Positions 1 through 11,100 of a stretch of DNA of 64,000 nt are shown here, piece by piece. Both the position numbers and the translations under genes were made by a program. The notes under the pieces were generated by a model. That model made no database searches. It had not been told where the DNA came from and saw only the letters and a list, made by a program, of their open reading frames with translations. Origin of the DNA: Rickettsiales bacterium UBA4311. Its GTDB lineage: Bacteria > Pseudomonadota > Alphaproteobacteria > Rickettsiales > Deianiraeaceae. The stretch spans positions 96,040 to 160,039 of the forward strand of contig DGUL01000002.1 in the NCBI GenBank assembly GCA_002394665.1, in the 5' to 3' direction. Numbering within the stretch: the first letter of the stretch is position 1; the number at the start of each line of letters is the position of its first letter.

Positions 1-19
1 GGGGGGGGGGGGGGGGGGG
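1..19. other. Poly-G run at window edge
   Basis: Nineteen consecutive G residues open the window in an otherwise AT-rich genome. This may be a sequencing or assembly-end artefact, since poly-G calls are common at read ends in two-colour chemistry, or a true homopolymer next to the G-rich element that follows. Confidence 0.6.
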
Positions 20-20
20 C

Positions 21-43
21 GAGGGATGGGGTGGGTGGGTGGA
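21..43 (+). repeat. G-rich element with G-quadruplex motif (copy 1)
   Basis: Four G-runs of three or four bases at 23-25, 28-31, 33-35 and 37-39 are separated by one or two bases, a textbook quadruplex-forming pattern. A similar block lies on the opposite strand at 33710-33726, and both copies are followed on their G-rich strand by an AATTTT-type flank. It sits downstream of the rRNA methyltransferase gene. Confidence 0.5.
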
Positions 44-119
44 GAATTTTCTACAACATCGCGAGCCTTTTATGGCGAGCAAAATATTTTCTTAATGATA
101 TTTTTTTACATTGCTTTTT

Positions 120-1055
120 TTATCTTGATTGGCTTTTATTTTTCATTACTTCCCAGCCGACAATTGCCGAAGTGTTCGCCACATTTAAACTTTCTGCGCC
201 TTTCGCCATTGGAAGACGAATTAAAATATCACATTGTTTTTTTGTCAAATCTCTCATTCCTTCGCCTTCTGAACCAAAAACAAAAACGCATTTATCATAT
301 TTATTCACCACTTCTGTCAAACTATCTTGCGTATTTGTATTTACATCAAAACCAATTATCCAATAACCAACCCTTTTTAATTTCTCTAATGCATTTGCAA
401 CATTTCCAACCTGATAAATAGGTAATTGTTCACTATATCCGGCCGATGTTCTCACGACCGCCGGGGTAATTCCGCAAGCGTCTCGTTCTGGCAAAATCAA
501 CCCATCAATTCCAAAGCAAAACGCTGACCTTATGATGTTTCCAACATTATGCGGATCTTGCACTCTATCCAGCAAAAATAAACAACTTTTCCTGTTTTGC
601 TTCTCGCATTTTTCGTCTCCCTCTTTCTCTTTTGTGTTTGTTTTTTTTTCATCTGTGTTGTTATCTTTCACTGCTTTTGTATTGATATTTTCTCGCTTCG
701 CACTCTTTCCGCCTGTCAACAAGCTATCAATGTCCTTAAACCTAAACCCTGAAACTTTGCAAGCAACCCCTTGATGTTTGTCCTGCTCGTGCGTTAAAAT
801 AAACAAATCGTGATTATTGCACTTCCTTATCAAATGTTGCAGATTTTGAGGAATTTTTTTGACATACTCATCAAATTTACTTTGCAAAATCAAAATTTCA
901 AAAATCTCACGACTTTTCGTGCCATTTTTAATCCCCTCAAAACAACCAAAACAAGCATTTTTACCATAAATTACTTCCGCACTTTTCCTACTGTTCTTTG
1001 GTTTATCGTTTTGTTTTTCTTTGCTATTATGTTGAAAGTTTCTATTTTTTGTCAT
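120..1055 (-). CDS. rlmB: TrmH/RlmB-family 2'-O-ribose rRNA methyltransferase
   Basis: This is a SpoU/TrmH (SPOUT) family methyltransferase that likely 2'-O-methylates a guanosine in 23S rRNA using S-adenosylmethionine. The C-terminal half (about residues 155-305) has the three family motifs: LLDRVQDPHNVGNIIR, then VFVFGSEGEGM, then a SLNVANTSAI knot motif. The N-terminal part carries a substrate-binding-like region (about 25-110) and a Lys/Glu-rich linker (about 115-150). The 311-residue length is slightly above the usual 240-270 because of this linker and a basic N-terminus. It reads away from lptB's 3' end with a short gap. RlmB rather than TrmH or TrmL is inferred from the N-terminal extension; exact target specificity is not provable here. 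Confidence 0.85.
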   Translation of the reverse strand: MTKNRNFQHNSKEKQNDKPKNSRKSAEVIYGKNACFGCFEGIKNGTKSREIFEILILQSKFDEYVKKIPQNLQHLIRKCNNHDLFILTHEQDKHQGVACKVSGFRFKDIDSLLTGGKSAKRENINTKAVKDNNTDEKKTNTKEKEGDEKCEKQNRKSCLFLLDRVQDPHNVGNIIRSAFCFGIDGLILPERDACGITPAVVRTSAGYSEQLPIYQVGNVANALEKLKRVGYWIIGFDVNTNTQDSLTEVVNKYDKCVFVFGSEGEGMRDLTKKQCDILIRLPMAKGAESLNVANTSAIVGWEVMKNKSQSR

Positions 1056-1090
1056 TACAACTTTGCATTATTACCAACTAATTATACTAA

Positions 1091-1837
1091 CTAATTTTTA
1101 CCTTTTGTCCTTTTAATCTCAAAATCTTCGCCCAAATAAACCTGCCTGACCTTATCGTTTTTCACAATCTCATCCGGCTCTCCACTACAAATTATATTCC
1201 CATCAAACAAAATATAAGCTCTATCAACAATTTCCAACGTTTCGCGAACGTTGTGGTCGGTGATTATCACTCCAATTCCGCGATTTTTTAACGAAACAAT
1301 AAGGTTTTTTATATCTCCAACAGCAATAGGATCTACACCGGCAAACGGCTCATCAAGCAACAAAAAAGTAGGATCAATAGCCAAAATCCTTGCCACTTCA
1401 ACCCTTCTTCTCTCACCACCAGAAAGCACACCGCCGAGACTTTTTCTCACGTGTTGCAGGCTAAACTCGTCCAACAACTCGTCAATTTTTTGATTTATTT
1501 TCTTTTTATCCTTGCCGTATTTCACCTCCAAAGGCACCCGTAAGTTATCCTCAACGCTCAACTTTCTAAAAACTGATGCCTCCTGTGGCAAATATCCAAT
1601 TCCCATTTTTGCTCTCATATAAAGCGGGCATCCTGTAATATTCTCTCCGTCTAACTTTACAACCCCACGTGTAGCACCAACGATACCAACGACAATATAA
1701 AACGATGTAGTCTTCCCCGCCCCGTTAGGCCCCAATAAAGCCACAACTTCGCCTTGTTCTGCCTGAAAGTTAAAGTCTTTTAACACCGTTCTTTTCCCGT
1801 AATCTTTTGATACGTGTTCTACCGATAAAACAGACAT
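1091..1837 (-). CDS. lptB: LPS export ABC transporter ATP-binding protein LptB
   Basis: This cytoplasmic ATPase powers the Lpt bridge that moves lipopolysaccharide from the inner to the outer membrane. Walker A (GPNGAGKT) is at residues 36-43, the ABC signature (LSGGE) at 138-142 and Walker B (LLLDEP) at 159-164. LptB-typical stretches such as GIGYLPQEASVFRKLSV (about 79-95) distinguish it from other ABC ATPases. The 248-residue length is normal. No lptA or lptC lies next to it, though they usually precede lptB. Its presence implies that the cell makes an LPS outer membrane. Confidence 0.92.
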   Translation of the reverse strand: MSVLSVEHVSKDYGKRTVLKDFNFQAEQGEVVALLGPNGAGKTTSFYIVVGIVGATRGVVKLDGENITGCPLYMRAKMGIGYLPQEASVFRKLSVEDNLRVPLEVKYGKDKKKINQKIDELLDEFSLQHVRKSLGGVLSGGERRRVEVARILAIDPTFLLLDEPFAGVDPIAVGDIKNLIVSLKNRGIGVIITDHNVRETLEIVDRAYILFDGNIICSGEPDEIVKNDKVRQVYLGEDFEIKRTKGKN

Positions 1838-1901
1838 CAGCCAAAAGATTTATGAAATACATAAAAATCAACTTGATAAGTTTTTGCTAGACGCCAATGA
1901 C

Positions 1902-3218
1902 CTATTTTGACTTTTGAATAAGTAATCTCGCAAATTGCTTTTTGCCGTTGAAATAAGGGTAATATTCTTTATTTCCAACAACTTCAAAACCAAACTCCAA
2001 TATTCCATTGGTTATTGGCCCTAATGAAACTGCAAACTCTTTATCGTAATCGTTTGGTATGTAGCAATTATTAAAATTCAGAATACCATTGTCGTCAATC
2101 TCTATTTCTTTTTTTGGAATATCTTTCATTGGCAATAGTTTTTTATATCTCTTCCTTTTATAATCCAAATTGGTAAACCACGCTCCATTGGCCCAAGCTG
2201 GAACATGCAGCTTCCCCTTAAAAAACTTTTTACAATACTTGATGGATTTAATTTTTCCATGTTTAATAAATTTAACAAAATAAGTCGTTAAAACCCTATC
2301 CGCACCGCTAACAAGCAAAAACTTCTTCTTACTCGCGAAAACAAATTTATAATATAAATTCGTCATTGACCACGGATGATTAGTGCAAACAATATCAGCT
2401 TCTTCGTTTAGTATTTTAATACTTTTTGGATGATAAAAACTGCCGTCAAAATCACCTTCTCTTTTTATTTCTGTTTGTGTTCCGTCATAATTATAAATAA
2501 TTCCTATGGTTTCGCCGATATTAAATATATCACTCAACCCAGCAAAATGCAGACAAATCAATTTTTTTAATCCTAATTTTTTGAAATTCTTTTTGAAATA
2601 CAACGCAAACGCAGAGCACTTCGTTTCGTCTTCCGGCAACGGATCATCGCAGTTGCAAAAAACAACCTTGCCTTTGAACTGATCTTTCACTTCTTCGACC
2701 ATTTTTTCAATATCTTCATATCGTGTATAAAACTCATCGTGTTCGGTATATTTTGAAACATCGTTGTTTTTTTGAATAGCTTTCGCCATTCTCTGCGACG
2801 CATTCATTATGTCTACTCTTGATTGACCTTTTTTAGACGTATCCCTTGAAACAATTTTGTTTTCTCTTTTTACTACAACCCTAATGTCCTTGTTGTTTTT
2901 ATTATATTTCAAAACTTCTTCTTCGCTCAATTCCCTAATAATATCTTTATGTTTTGACAAAAAGTTTTTGTAATCTTTCAGCAATCCTGCGGAGTAATTA
3001 TAAATCTCTCGCTCGATGTTGTATTTTTTGAACTGCTTTTTTATATCATTTTCAATTCGTTGTCCAGAACCTTCATTACATTCAAAAGCACAAATATAAT
3101 CATTGAAATCTTCCTCCAACTGATCGGCACCAAGCCTATATCTTTGTTCCAAATCAGCAGTTCTTCCTATATGCACACTTGATTGATTTACTTGTCGGAT
3201 GTAGAGGTATTCAGGCAT
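1902..3218 (-). CDS. EcoRI-type adenine DNA methyltransferase with GIY-YIG/T5orf172-like N-terminus
   Basis: Residues 1-75 resemble the T5orf172/Mug113 branch of the GIY-YIG fold (YLYIR near the start, HIGRT at about 16-20, a later Glu in RIEND). Residues 150-400 match the EcoRI-type N6-adenine methyltransferase family: CNCDDP at 188-193, LGLKKLI near 215-221, and an NGAWFTNLD block towards the C-terminus. The catalytic tetrad, normally NPPF in M.EcoRI, reads NHPW at 280-283, an unusual substitution that may alter or abolish methylation. No separate restriction endonuclease gene lies beside it. The protein could be a one-piece restriction-modification enzyme, an orphan methyltransferase, or a decayed remnant. 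Its low GC content matches the neighbours. Confidence 0.8.
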   Translation of the reverse strand: MPEYLYIRQVNQSSVHIGRTADLEQRYRLGADQLEEDFNDYICAFECNEGSGQRIENDIKKQFKKYNIEREIYNYSAGLLKDYKNFLSKHKDIIRELSEEEVLKYNKNNKDIRVVVKRENKIVSRDTSKKGQSRVDIMNASQRMAKAIQKNNDVSKYTEHDEFYTRYEDIEKMVEEVKDQFKGKVVFCNCDDPLPEDETKCSAFALYFKKNFKKLGLKKLICLHFAGLSDIFNIGETIGIIYNYDGTQTEIKREGDFDGSFYHPKSIKILNEEADIVCTNHPWSMTNLYYKFVFASKKKFLLVSGADRVLTTYFVKFIKHGKIKSIKYCKKFFKGKLHVPAWANGAWFTNLDYKRKRYKKLLPMKDIPKKEIEIDDNGILNFNNCYIPNDYDKEFAVSLGPITNGILEFGFEVVGNKEYYPYFNGKKQFARLLIQKSK

Positions 3219-3275
3219 TCAAAACCGAATTGAAACAAAGTATTTTTTTGTCAAACTAAAACCTCTTGACTTTTA

Positions 3276-3293
3276 AGGCTCTCTGCAAAGCCT
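3276..3293. repeat. Short inverted repeat in divergent intergenic region
   Basis: AGGCT (3276-3280) and AGCCT (3289-3293) form a five-base stem around an eight-base loop. It lies between the divergently transcribed methyltransferase and transporter genes. It is too short to assign a role. Confidence 0.25.
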
Positions 3294-3365
3294 AGTCTGG
3301 TTATCAGTGTTTGATATTTACAGCAATCGCACAACAATAAAAACAAACACCACAACCACTATTAC

Positions 3366-3385
3366 GGATTTACTTCGGTAAATCC
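3366..3385. repeat. Perfect 8-bp hairpin with TTCG tetraloop
   Basis: GGATTTAC (3366-3373) and GTAAATCC (3378-3385) pair perfectly around TTCG, an exceptionally stable RNA tetraloop. It lies upstream of both divergent genes, so it would not terminate either one. It could be a leader element of the transporter mRNA or a remnant of an older transcript end. No long T-run follows. Confidence 0.5.
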
Positions 3386-3460
3386 CTGTTGTTAGTTTTC
3401 TAAATTTTAGCAAAAATTTTCCTTTTTATTTGTTTGTTTGTTTGTTTTGATGGTTTTTAT

Positions 3461-4369
3461 ATGATTTCAAGTATTAAGTCTTTTTGTAAAAGTTTGTCTG
3501 CAAAAAAAACATTCACATTTGCTGCAATTATCTACTTCTTTAACAGCATCGGCAACGTCTGTCAAGGAGTGTTTATAAAGTATTACAATCAAAAATTGAA
3601 TATTGAATTGTATGAATTTATGACATTAAGATGTTTAATTGAAATAGTGATTTTACTGCCCTTTTGTGTGAAGTATTTACGACATTTTACCAAAAATTTA
3701 CACATTGTTTTATTTGTCGCGTCCCTTTATGGAGTGGATATGTTGTTGTTTCATCGCGGGCTCAAAAGTGTTCCCGTAAATACCGGCTCGCTTATTTTAT
3801 TGCTTGTTCCGGTTTGGATTGTTGTGCTTGGTAGGATAATATTAAAAGAAAAAAAATTCAATATCGTAAATGCTATATTTCTCTGCATTTGTTTGCTCGG
3901 TGTTCTTTTTACAATTTTCAGCGAAATCAGCTTTAACGGCTTTAATAGTGGTTATATCTTTCTTTTTCTTGACGCCTTTGCAATTCCGCTTGGTTTAATA
4001 ATGCAAAAAAAATATGCAGATTGCCGACCTGTTGTTTATGCAATTTTTACCAATGCCATTGTACTTGCTATTTTTGGCTACGGGCTCTCTGGTTTTCACG
4101 CTCCGGTGATAAATTTTGAAAACCTTAAAGGAGCTTTTGTTGTTGCTTGTTTTGATATAATGGAAGTTGCGGCCGTCTATATTGCTTATCAAATGACAGA
4201 GCCAGCTTTATTGCAACCAATAAGATTTACAAGAATATTTATTTCCGCCATAGCAAGTTTAATTATCTTGCAAGAGCCTTGCACAACTTATCAAATAGTT
4301 GGGGCAAGTGTTGTTATCTTTGCAAATGTTGGTAGTATAATATATTCAAGAAAAAAACAAAACATCTAA
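3461..4369 (+). CDS. EamA/DMT-superfamily metabolite transporter
   Basis: This is an inner-membrane drug/metabolite transporter of the EamA (RhaT) type with about ten hydrophobic segments in two five-helix repeats. Recognisable elements are the repeat-end stretch with ILKEKK after helix 4 and the second-repeat counterpart with ILQEP near the C-terminus. Members export or exchange amino acids, nucleotides or S-adenosylmethionine; the substrate cannot be told here. I place the start at the ATG at 3461. A TTG at 3434 would add nine residues without a better ribosome-binding site. A second, distinct EamA gene lies at about 21.4-22.3 kb. Confidence 0.85.
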   Translation: MISSIKSFCKSLSAKKTFTFAAIIYFFNSIGNVCQGVFIKYYNQKLNIELYEFMTLRCLIEIVILLPFCVKYLRHFTKNLHIVLFVASLYGVDMLLFHRGLKSVPVNTGSLILLLVPVWIVVLGRIILKEKKFNIVNAIFLCICLLGVLFTIFSEISFNGFNSGYIFLFLDAFAIPLGLIMQKKYADCRPVVYAIFTNAIVLAIFGYGLSGFHAPVINFENLKGAFVVACFDIMEVAAVYIAYQMTEPALLQPIRFTRIFISAIASLIILQEPCTTYQIVGASVVIFANVGSIIYSRKKQNI

Positions 4370-4425
4370 ACAAAGGAGCGAACGCTAACATCGTAATTTG
4401 GCTTTGTTTTAATTTTGTTTAATTT

Positions 4426-5193
4426 TCATCTTCGCCTTCCGTTTATCTTTTTCTTTGTTTGTTGTCTATGTTGCTGTTGTATGTAAAAATTTGTTAATTC
4501 ATATAAACAAATTAGCACAAAAGCACATACGACTTGACTGAAAACATCTGGTGGCGTAATTATGGCGGAAATTATAAAAATAACAACAACAGAAATACGA
4601 CGATTGGCTGATAAAAAAGTTGGCTTTATTATTCCAAACTTTACTAATCCAACCATTACCAATGGAAGTTGAAAAATAATGGCAAAACCTAAAATTATGT
4701 GAAAAAACGTTGAAACGTATTCCCCAATTTTTAGCGTGGGTCTTGCAATGTTGTTTTGCGTGGCAATAAAAAACTCTGTTGCTCTTGGTAAAATAACAAA
4801 GTAAGCTGTCGCAACGGCACAAAACCCAAGGAAAAACGAAAAACACAAAAGTTTTTTTAAAACTTTTTTTTCGTGTTCGTATAAACTTTTGGCAACAAAT
4901 TTATAAATACAAACAATTAAGACTGGTAAAGACAGCAAAAAACCGCTATAAAGGCACAAAGAAACGTTCGCAGTAAAACTCTCAAAAACCGAAGTATAAA
5001 TAAAAATTTCACTCAAAGGCTTCTGTAAAATTTTAATAACTGGGTTAGCAATAAATAAATAAAATTCATTTTTCTGCCAAAAACAAGTCACAAAACACAA
5101 AACAAAACACACACACCAAACGCCTGCATAAAGCCTCATTTCTTTCAGCATTTTGAAAAATGTTTTTTTCATATTCAATGCAAATTCGTGCAC
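4426..5193 (-). CDS. tatC: Sec-independent protein translocase TatC
   Basis: TatC is the twin-arginine signal receptor of the inner-membrane Tat translocase. Six hydrophobic segments are visible, with the family hallmarks: a region around residues 75-95 ending in LSLPVLIVCIYKF, an F-LP loop motif (VILPRATEF), a later QLPLV stretch, and an ITPPD-SQ motif before the last two helices. The GTG start at 5193 overlaps the stop of the giant virB6 gene in a TAGTG arrangement, which suggests translational coupling. An internal ATG seven codons later (5172) is the alternative start. The N-terminus lacks the usual acidic MSVEDTQ-like leader. No tatA or tatB is adjacent, but a TatB-like small protein lies at 35991. 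Confidence 0.85.
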   Translation of the reverse strand: MHEFALNMKKTFFKMLKEMRLYAGVWCVCFVLCFVTCFWQKNEFYLFIANPVIKILQKPLSEIFIYTSVFESFTANVSLCLYSGFLLSLPVLIVCIYKFVAKSLYEHEKKVLKKLLCFSFFLGFCAVATAYFVILPRATEFFIATQNNIARPTLKIGEYVSTFFHIILGFAIIFQLPLVMVGLVKFGIIKPTFLSANRRISVVVIFIISAIITPPDVFSQVVCAFVLICLYELTNFYIQQQHRQQTKKKINGRRR

Positions 5194-8100
5194 TATCCAC
5201 CTCCGCCGCCTCCGCCACCACCGGCACCACCTCTGTTTTCCTTGCCAGCGCCACCAGCGGCACCACCTTTATTTTCCTTGCCGTCGTCACCACCGGCACC
5301 GGTCAACTTGTCAACAATTTTATTTCCAATAGCTTTATAAGGAGCTATCATTGCCTTTTTACTGAAGTCCTGCACAGTGCTTTTTGCTTTGCTTGCAAGT
5401 TGTTGAATTTCTTGTGGCATTGAGCTTTGCTGTCCAAATAAACCTGCCCCGAATGCAGAAGCTTTGTCGACAAACTTTGACATCAAGCAAGTAATAATAA
5501 ACAAAACAAATCCCGTGACCACATTAAAACCTTGTGAATTGATTGCAGTGTCGTCGCCAGAGCTCCCCATTAACTCTGCCATATGCGCCGGCAATGTTCC
5601 GGAAATTCTCCACATTGACAAAAGCGTGATGTTCAAAATTGGAATTTTCAACACTGGTTCCCAGCAATATACAAAATTCATACTACCCTTTAAAATATGA
5701 TAATATATTGTGCAAAACACGGCTATTGCAGTGAACATAGTCACTTGTTCTGCAATCAATCCCGCTATAATCTTCCACCAATCGGTAAATTTACTTGCTG
5801 TTTTCTCGTGAATTAACAACAAAAACACTATTGGGCCGATTGCCAAGTACAAAGACATTTTAAGTAAAATCACAACATACAAAACTACTGCCTCCAAAAC
5901 GCTAATTACAAAAAACACCAAACAAACCAACAACAACACTACTGCTAACCAACCAGCCCACGAGGAGAATAATATTGCTAACATTTTTTCTAAAGTTGAA
6001 ACACTAAACCAAAACTGAAATATTTCATCCACTGGACCAAAAGCAGCCGATGTGAACCCAATTGGACTTAAATCATTATAAGTCTTTGAAGAAAAACTAC
6101 TTGAAACAATTGCCGATAAACCTTCCGCTAAGTTGAATGTTGGCTTAACAAAAAGCCTCAAATATAGCTCCCACGACTGCGGATTTACAAATGCCATAAT
6201 TAAAGCGTACCGCCATAAGTGTTTTTTCATAAACTTGAAATCGAATTTCTGACTACCAGTCACAAAACCCCAACCAATTACGAAAACCGACAAAACAACA
6301 AAAACAAACCAGAAATAATATAAAACCGGAGATTTTAAAAACGACGTTGCCATCTGTCCAATAAGTCCGTTTTCCCAACGGTAATCGCAATACCTTCTAT
6401 AATCATCTACGGAATAGGTTTTATAGCCATAATCCGGTCTGCCCCCAAACCAAGCCTTTAGTCCTTCTGGCTCTTTAACAGAATAGTCCACACAATTTGA
6501 TAAATTATTCTTTTCGCAATACCGACACTGATAGGAACCCATAAATATGGTTTTCAATGGCTTAATAATAAGCTTTGTAAATATCGTATGCGTCCAATAA
6601 GCACTGTCGTCTTCAGTATCGTCGCCACCTATGGTAGTAATATAATCCTGTGATTCAACTTGAATTTTGGCATTTACTGTGTACATTCCGCTATTTACTG
6701 CCATATAATTGTCGTCCGTCGTCTCAAGAAGTCCGTTGCTATTATCGTCATTAAATTCTATTACCATACCATCGCTATCCCCGTCATGCCCTTCATCTTC
6801 ATTGACAACTGCTAATAAAGGTTCTTTGCTTTCCGATCTATTTTCGCCACTTGCTTCTCTTTGATATTGGCTTTTTAATGATTTTATATATTTGTTTTCG
6901 TACGCATGATTTACATCAGCATAATATTGACCATTTCTTTGCATAGATGTCGCCGTTGTGCCTGTTGTTGTGCCATCTGACGTATCTAATACCGATGTCG
7001 TAGAGGCAATTGCATCTTGTGTGGTAACACCAGTATGATCTAAAATCGCCCACCATAATTTCCCCGTTCTTGGAATTGTTATCATCGCATTACCCATGTC
7101 AGCAACATCGGATGTTTTATACGAATACACCCTTGGATCAGAAACAATTTCTGAGTACGACATTTTATCGGCACCCAAGATTACATTAGGATCATAGTTC
7201 GGATCTGGAATCCCATTGTCATTTAATGGTTGGATATAATAATACAGATATTTACCCTTCATGACCAATTGCGAATTTCCTATTGTAATAGTATATCCGC
7301 GTTTCAAGTCATCTAAGTTGCCAATCCTGTAATCCTTATACAACTTCGTAACATCAGCATCATCAGTGCCAACAAATGCAAATCCAACTCTTGCAGTTTT
7401 ATATTCTTTGCCACGTATTTTCTTTGGTAAATTTATTGTAAAACTTGCTGGTTCAGTGTCACTATAAATATGTCCGTCTGTCATTTCTCCATAACCATAT
7501 TTTTTAACAATTTCTTGCTGATCTATTCTTGTAAGCGATTTCAAGTTGCTAAGAGGTGCGGTCTCAGGCTCGCCGTTGACGCCATCTTTTTTATCGAGAC
7601 ATACTCCGGAAAAGCCGTTTTGTTCAAAAATATATCGTTCATACAACTTGCCGTCTTGCGCTTCCACTCTTGCTAGCATTTCCTGACAAACTGCATTTGC
7701 CTTCAACTCCATTGCATTAGCGATTTCTTCTTGGCACGCTGGCGTTGTGTTAGCTTCACTCGCAAATTTTTGATATAAACCCAACATAATACTTACGCAA
7801 TTTGCCGTGTCTCTTATACTTGCTTTCAAAAAAGCATTTTTAATTTTCTTGGTATTTTCTTGCGTAGCATATGAAGGCACATAGTTATTCTCCTTGTCGC
7901 AATCTATCAATAATTCCTTAAATCGGTTCGAAACATTTTGCTTAATCTGATTTTGAACACTCGTTGCATAATTATCAAAAGGTGTTATTGATGCCAAATT
8001 TGTCACAAATTTATATGGTTCTCCTTCACTATCTTCATATTGTCTGCAATGTTCATCCGTCCTTACATCATCTGGTATATCTCCAAAACCATCGACTACA

Positions 8101-11100
8101 AAAGTTACGCCATTGTAGGTATAAACCTGTGTTGATTTAACACACACGCCACATTGTGCATTGTAGACATTTTCACGTTCTGTGAATAACAAAGTTTCGC
8201 TCGGCAATTCAACTAACGAATTCAACAACTTCTTGTCTGCATTTGCATATTGTAATGTCGTTTTACCACCTTCTTGATCGCCTGATAATATGTTATATTT
8301 CATTTTATAACAACGTCCCACTGGTATAATATCGGAAGAAAAATCTACTTGTTCGGTTGATTTGCACCATTTTTCAATATTTGTTTTACGAGTTTTTACA
8401 TTGTTCGAAGACGCAAAAGCCTTTGTGTTGATTCTTTCATTAGAACATGCGACATTATATCCACTTTTACAAACAAATGGTGGTATTGGCACAACCCTGA
8501 AGCCAACACCGGTTGGACAATCCCTCTTGGCAAAACCTGGCTTATCTGATGTCATTTTTCCCGGAATCTTTGCTCCACCTGGAGCTCTATCAGAAACTGC
8601 CAACGCAGCATAAACCAAACCCGGAGCAACACCAAATATTAATCCTAATCCAACGCCAATTTTAATTAAACCGGATGCCAGTGCAACCACAGAAGCACAC
8701 TCAGAGATACCAATTGGTATAATAATGCCGGCTGATAAATTTGCCGCTAATGCGAGGCTCCATAGTGTTTCTCGTCCGCCTTCAGCCAAAGAACCAGATT
8801 CTACGCAATATCCTTGTGCACTATGCGATAAATTACCAGAAACATAATACGAACCGGTGCTGTTAAAACTAATTTGTTCGCCTGCTCCAAACAACTTAGC
8901 TACACCTGAGCCGTTTTGTCTAATAACGTGCCAACCGGCATGTATCACACCTGCTCCGATCCAATTTCTATACATTTCGGTTTTCTTGAAAAATTCTTCT
9001 CCCCGCGTACCATCACCATTAACTGTTTTTGCTGGCTGAACTCCAGCAACCACGCTACCTGCCCCAGATTTATCTACATTGATACTACGAATGGTTGACG
9101 AAGGATAAACAGTGCCAAATGGCTCATTCATGGTAATAGATGTATAATTCTTCTTGCTTGTCTCGGTATAGATTGTGCATTTGTCATCACTGGTATTGAT
9201 AGGATCGTTGACAAGCGACTTAACAAAAATCAATTGCTTATCATATAAAGTTTTAAACGCCGCAGTAAAACTCTCGGTATTTGATGGAGAACAAACTTGC
9301 GAAATTTTTATGCCATTAACCTCTTTTTCGGTACAAGTTTGGTTTACAACAGTGTTGTTCACCATTCCGCCATACGTTCGCCACACAGGTAGTATTCTAT
9401 AATCGTCCATTACAGATTTTTTACTCCAAGTTTGTCCAACTGGTGCAAAATAATTACCACTAACAGCATTAAAACCTGTATTAAAAGTTGACGGATCGCC
9501 AGGCTGTTGCATAAGCATCCATTTTGGCGTTAACCAAGAAGAAACACATCTTGCAAAGGTTGGCTGATTGATAAAATTTCTAATGTTCGATTGCAAAACC
9601 AACCCCTTGTTTTCATCGTTTCCAACTAGCACCACGTCATTTAAACTATTTAGCATATCACGTTCATCTTTGTGACTATTCGGTTCATTGGGCAAATAAG
9701 GAAATCTATATTCAGGAAATGTCGACTCCCCATCTCTGCCATATGTTGTCTGCGTACCGCCACAAGCTAAAAAATAAGGTGCTTTTCCCATAGTAAATAT
9801 TGAAAATTTAACGCCACCCCAAAAAGGGCGAGTAAAACTTTCACAATCGATACCACGTGTTTCAAAGTAGTCCTGAAAAATTGACGGACAAGTCGGCTCC
9901 CACCTTGTGGAGCCAGTAATGTATTTTTGCAAATAAGAAGGACACGTTATAGCATTCGAGGCAAAACAAATTGTGTTGTTTAAATTCACATTTGCTTGCG
10001 AAATAGTGTATTCTTTTAACTGATAATCAAATGTAAAATACTCTTTACTTTTGCGAGAAGATATTGTGGCATTTTCGCCGTTAACAAGCGTATGGCTTTC
10101 CCCATTTTTTGTGAGTTTAATAACTGGAATTTCGTCGGTGCTACAATTAGATTTTCCCCCACAAGTAATACTTTCTTTTGAAGGATCATTTTTAAGATAC
10201 TCAACTTTTTCATTCCATCCCATCTCAGCTGACGTGATTTCGTAATACGATTGACTAAAACGCCTAATGCTGTTTGTCTCGCGATACAGAACAACGGTAC
10301 CTTTAATATTGGTATTTGTTGTTGCCTCTGTGGTCTTGCTTAAGTCCACAATCATGACGTCCGGCTCATCTCCTTCGCTACAAGCCAAATTTTCTAGACT
10401 AGTAGTGCATGTCGCATTTGTCCCAGTGTTCTCATTAGACGTGTGTGTGTTCTCTAATTTTGGCGTTGTGAACTCGACTCTCCAAGAATTACCCAAATTA
10501 TATCTCGGTGTATTTGAGTCTGGATAGAACATATATGTCGCAACATGTTTGCTATCACCGTTGTTGTCATCCGTTCCACCGTGTTGCTCATCGTAAATAA
10601 AATGTAAAGCATCAGCACCATCGTTATGCCCAAAACAAGCACCTTCCGTTTGATAGAATGCAGGCGACAATATACTTGTAGTATCCTCAGCAAAGCCGGT
10701 AAATGGACCATACCTTGTAAAAATTTTCCCATTTGCCTTATCATACTTGTAATATTTGTTGTTTTCTTCAAAAGTATAATCCGTTAACTTTTTATACGCT
10801 GTTGGATCCAATACCATGTTATCCTCATTTAAAGTAGCCATAGGTGGCTCCTCCCCTTCTGCATAACACGATGCAGAAATAATGCGTTCGTCTTCTATAG
10901 GAATTTTATAATCAGGATTTTTATCACCAACGTAATAACTAAACTGATAGTATGCCTTAATACCTTCTTCAACGCGAGTAAGTTTATTTCCACCGGAAGC
11001 AACCGGCAAATTATTGATGTATACTTCATCATAATCTGAACCAAGAGTTTTAGTCAAATCCACTAAGATAAAAGCTGGTTTAAATTTTTCGTAGGTCTTG

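Noticed and set aside
26..421. Open frames on the plus strand at the window start
   Set aside because: They are shadows of the minus-strand rRNA methyltransferase gene, and their products are hydrophobic noise.
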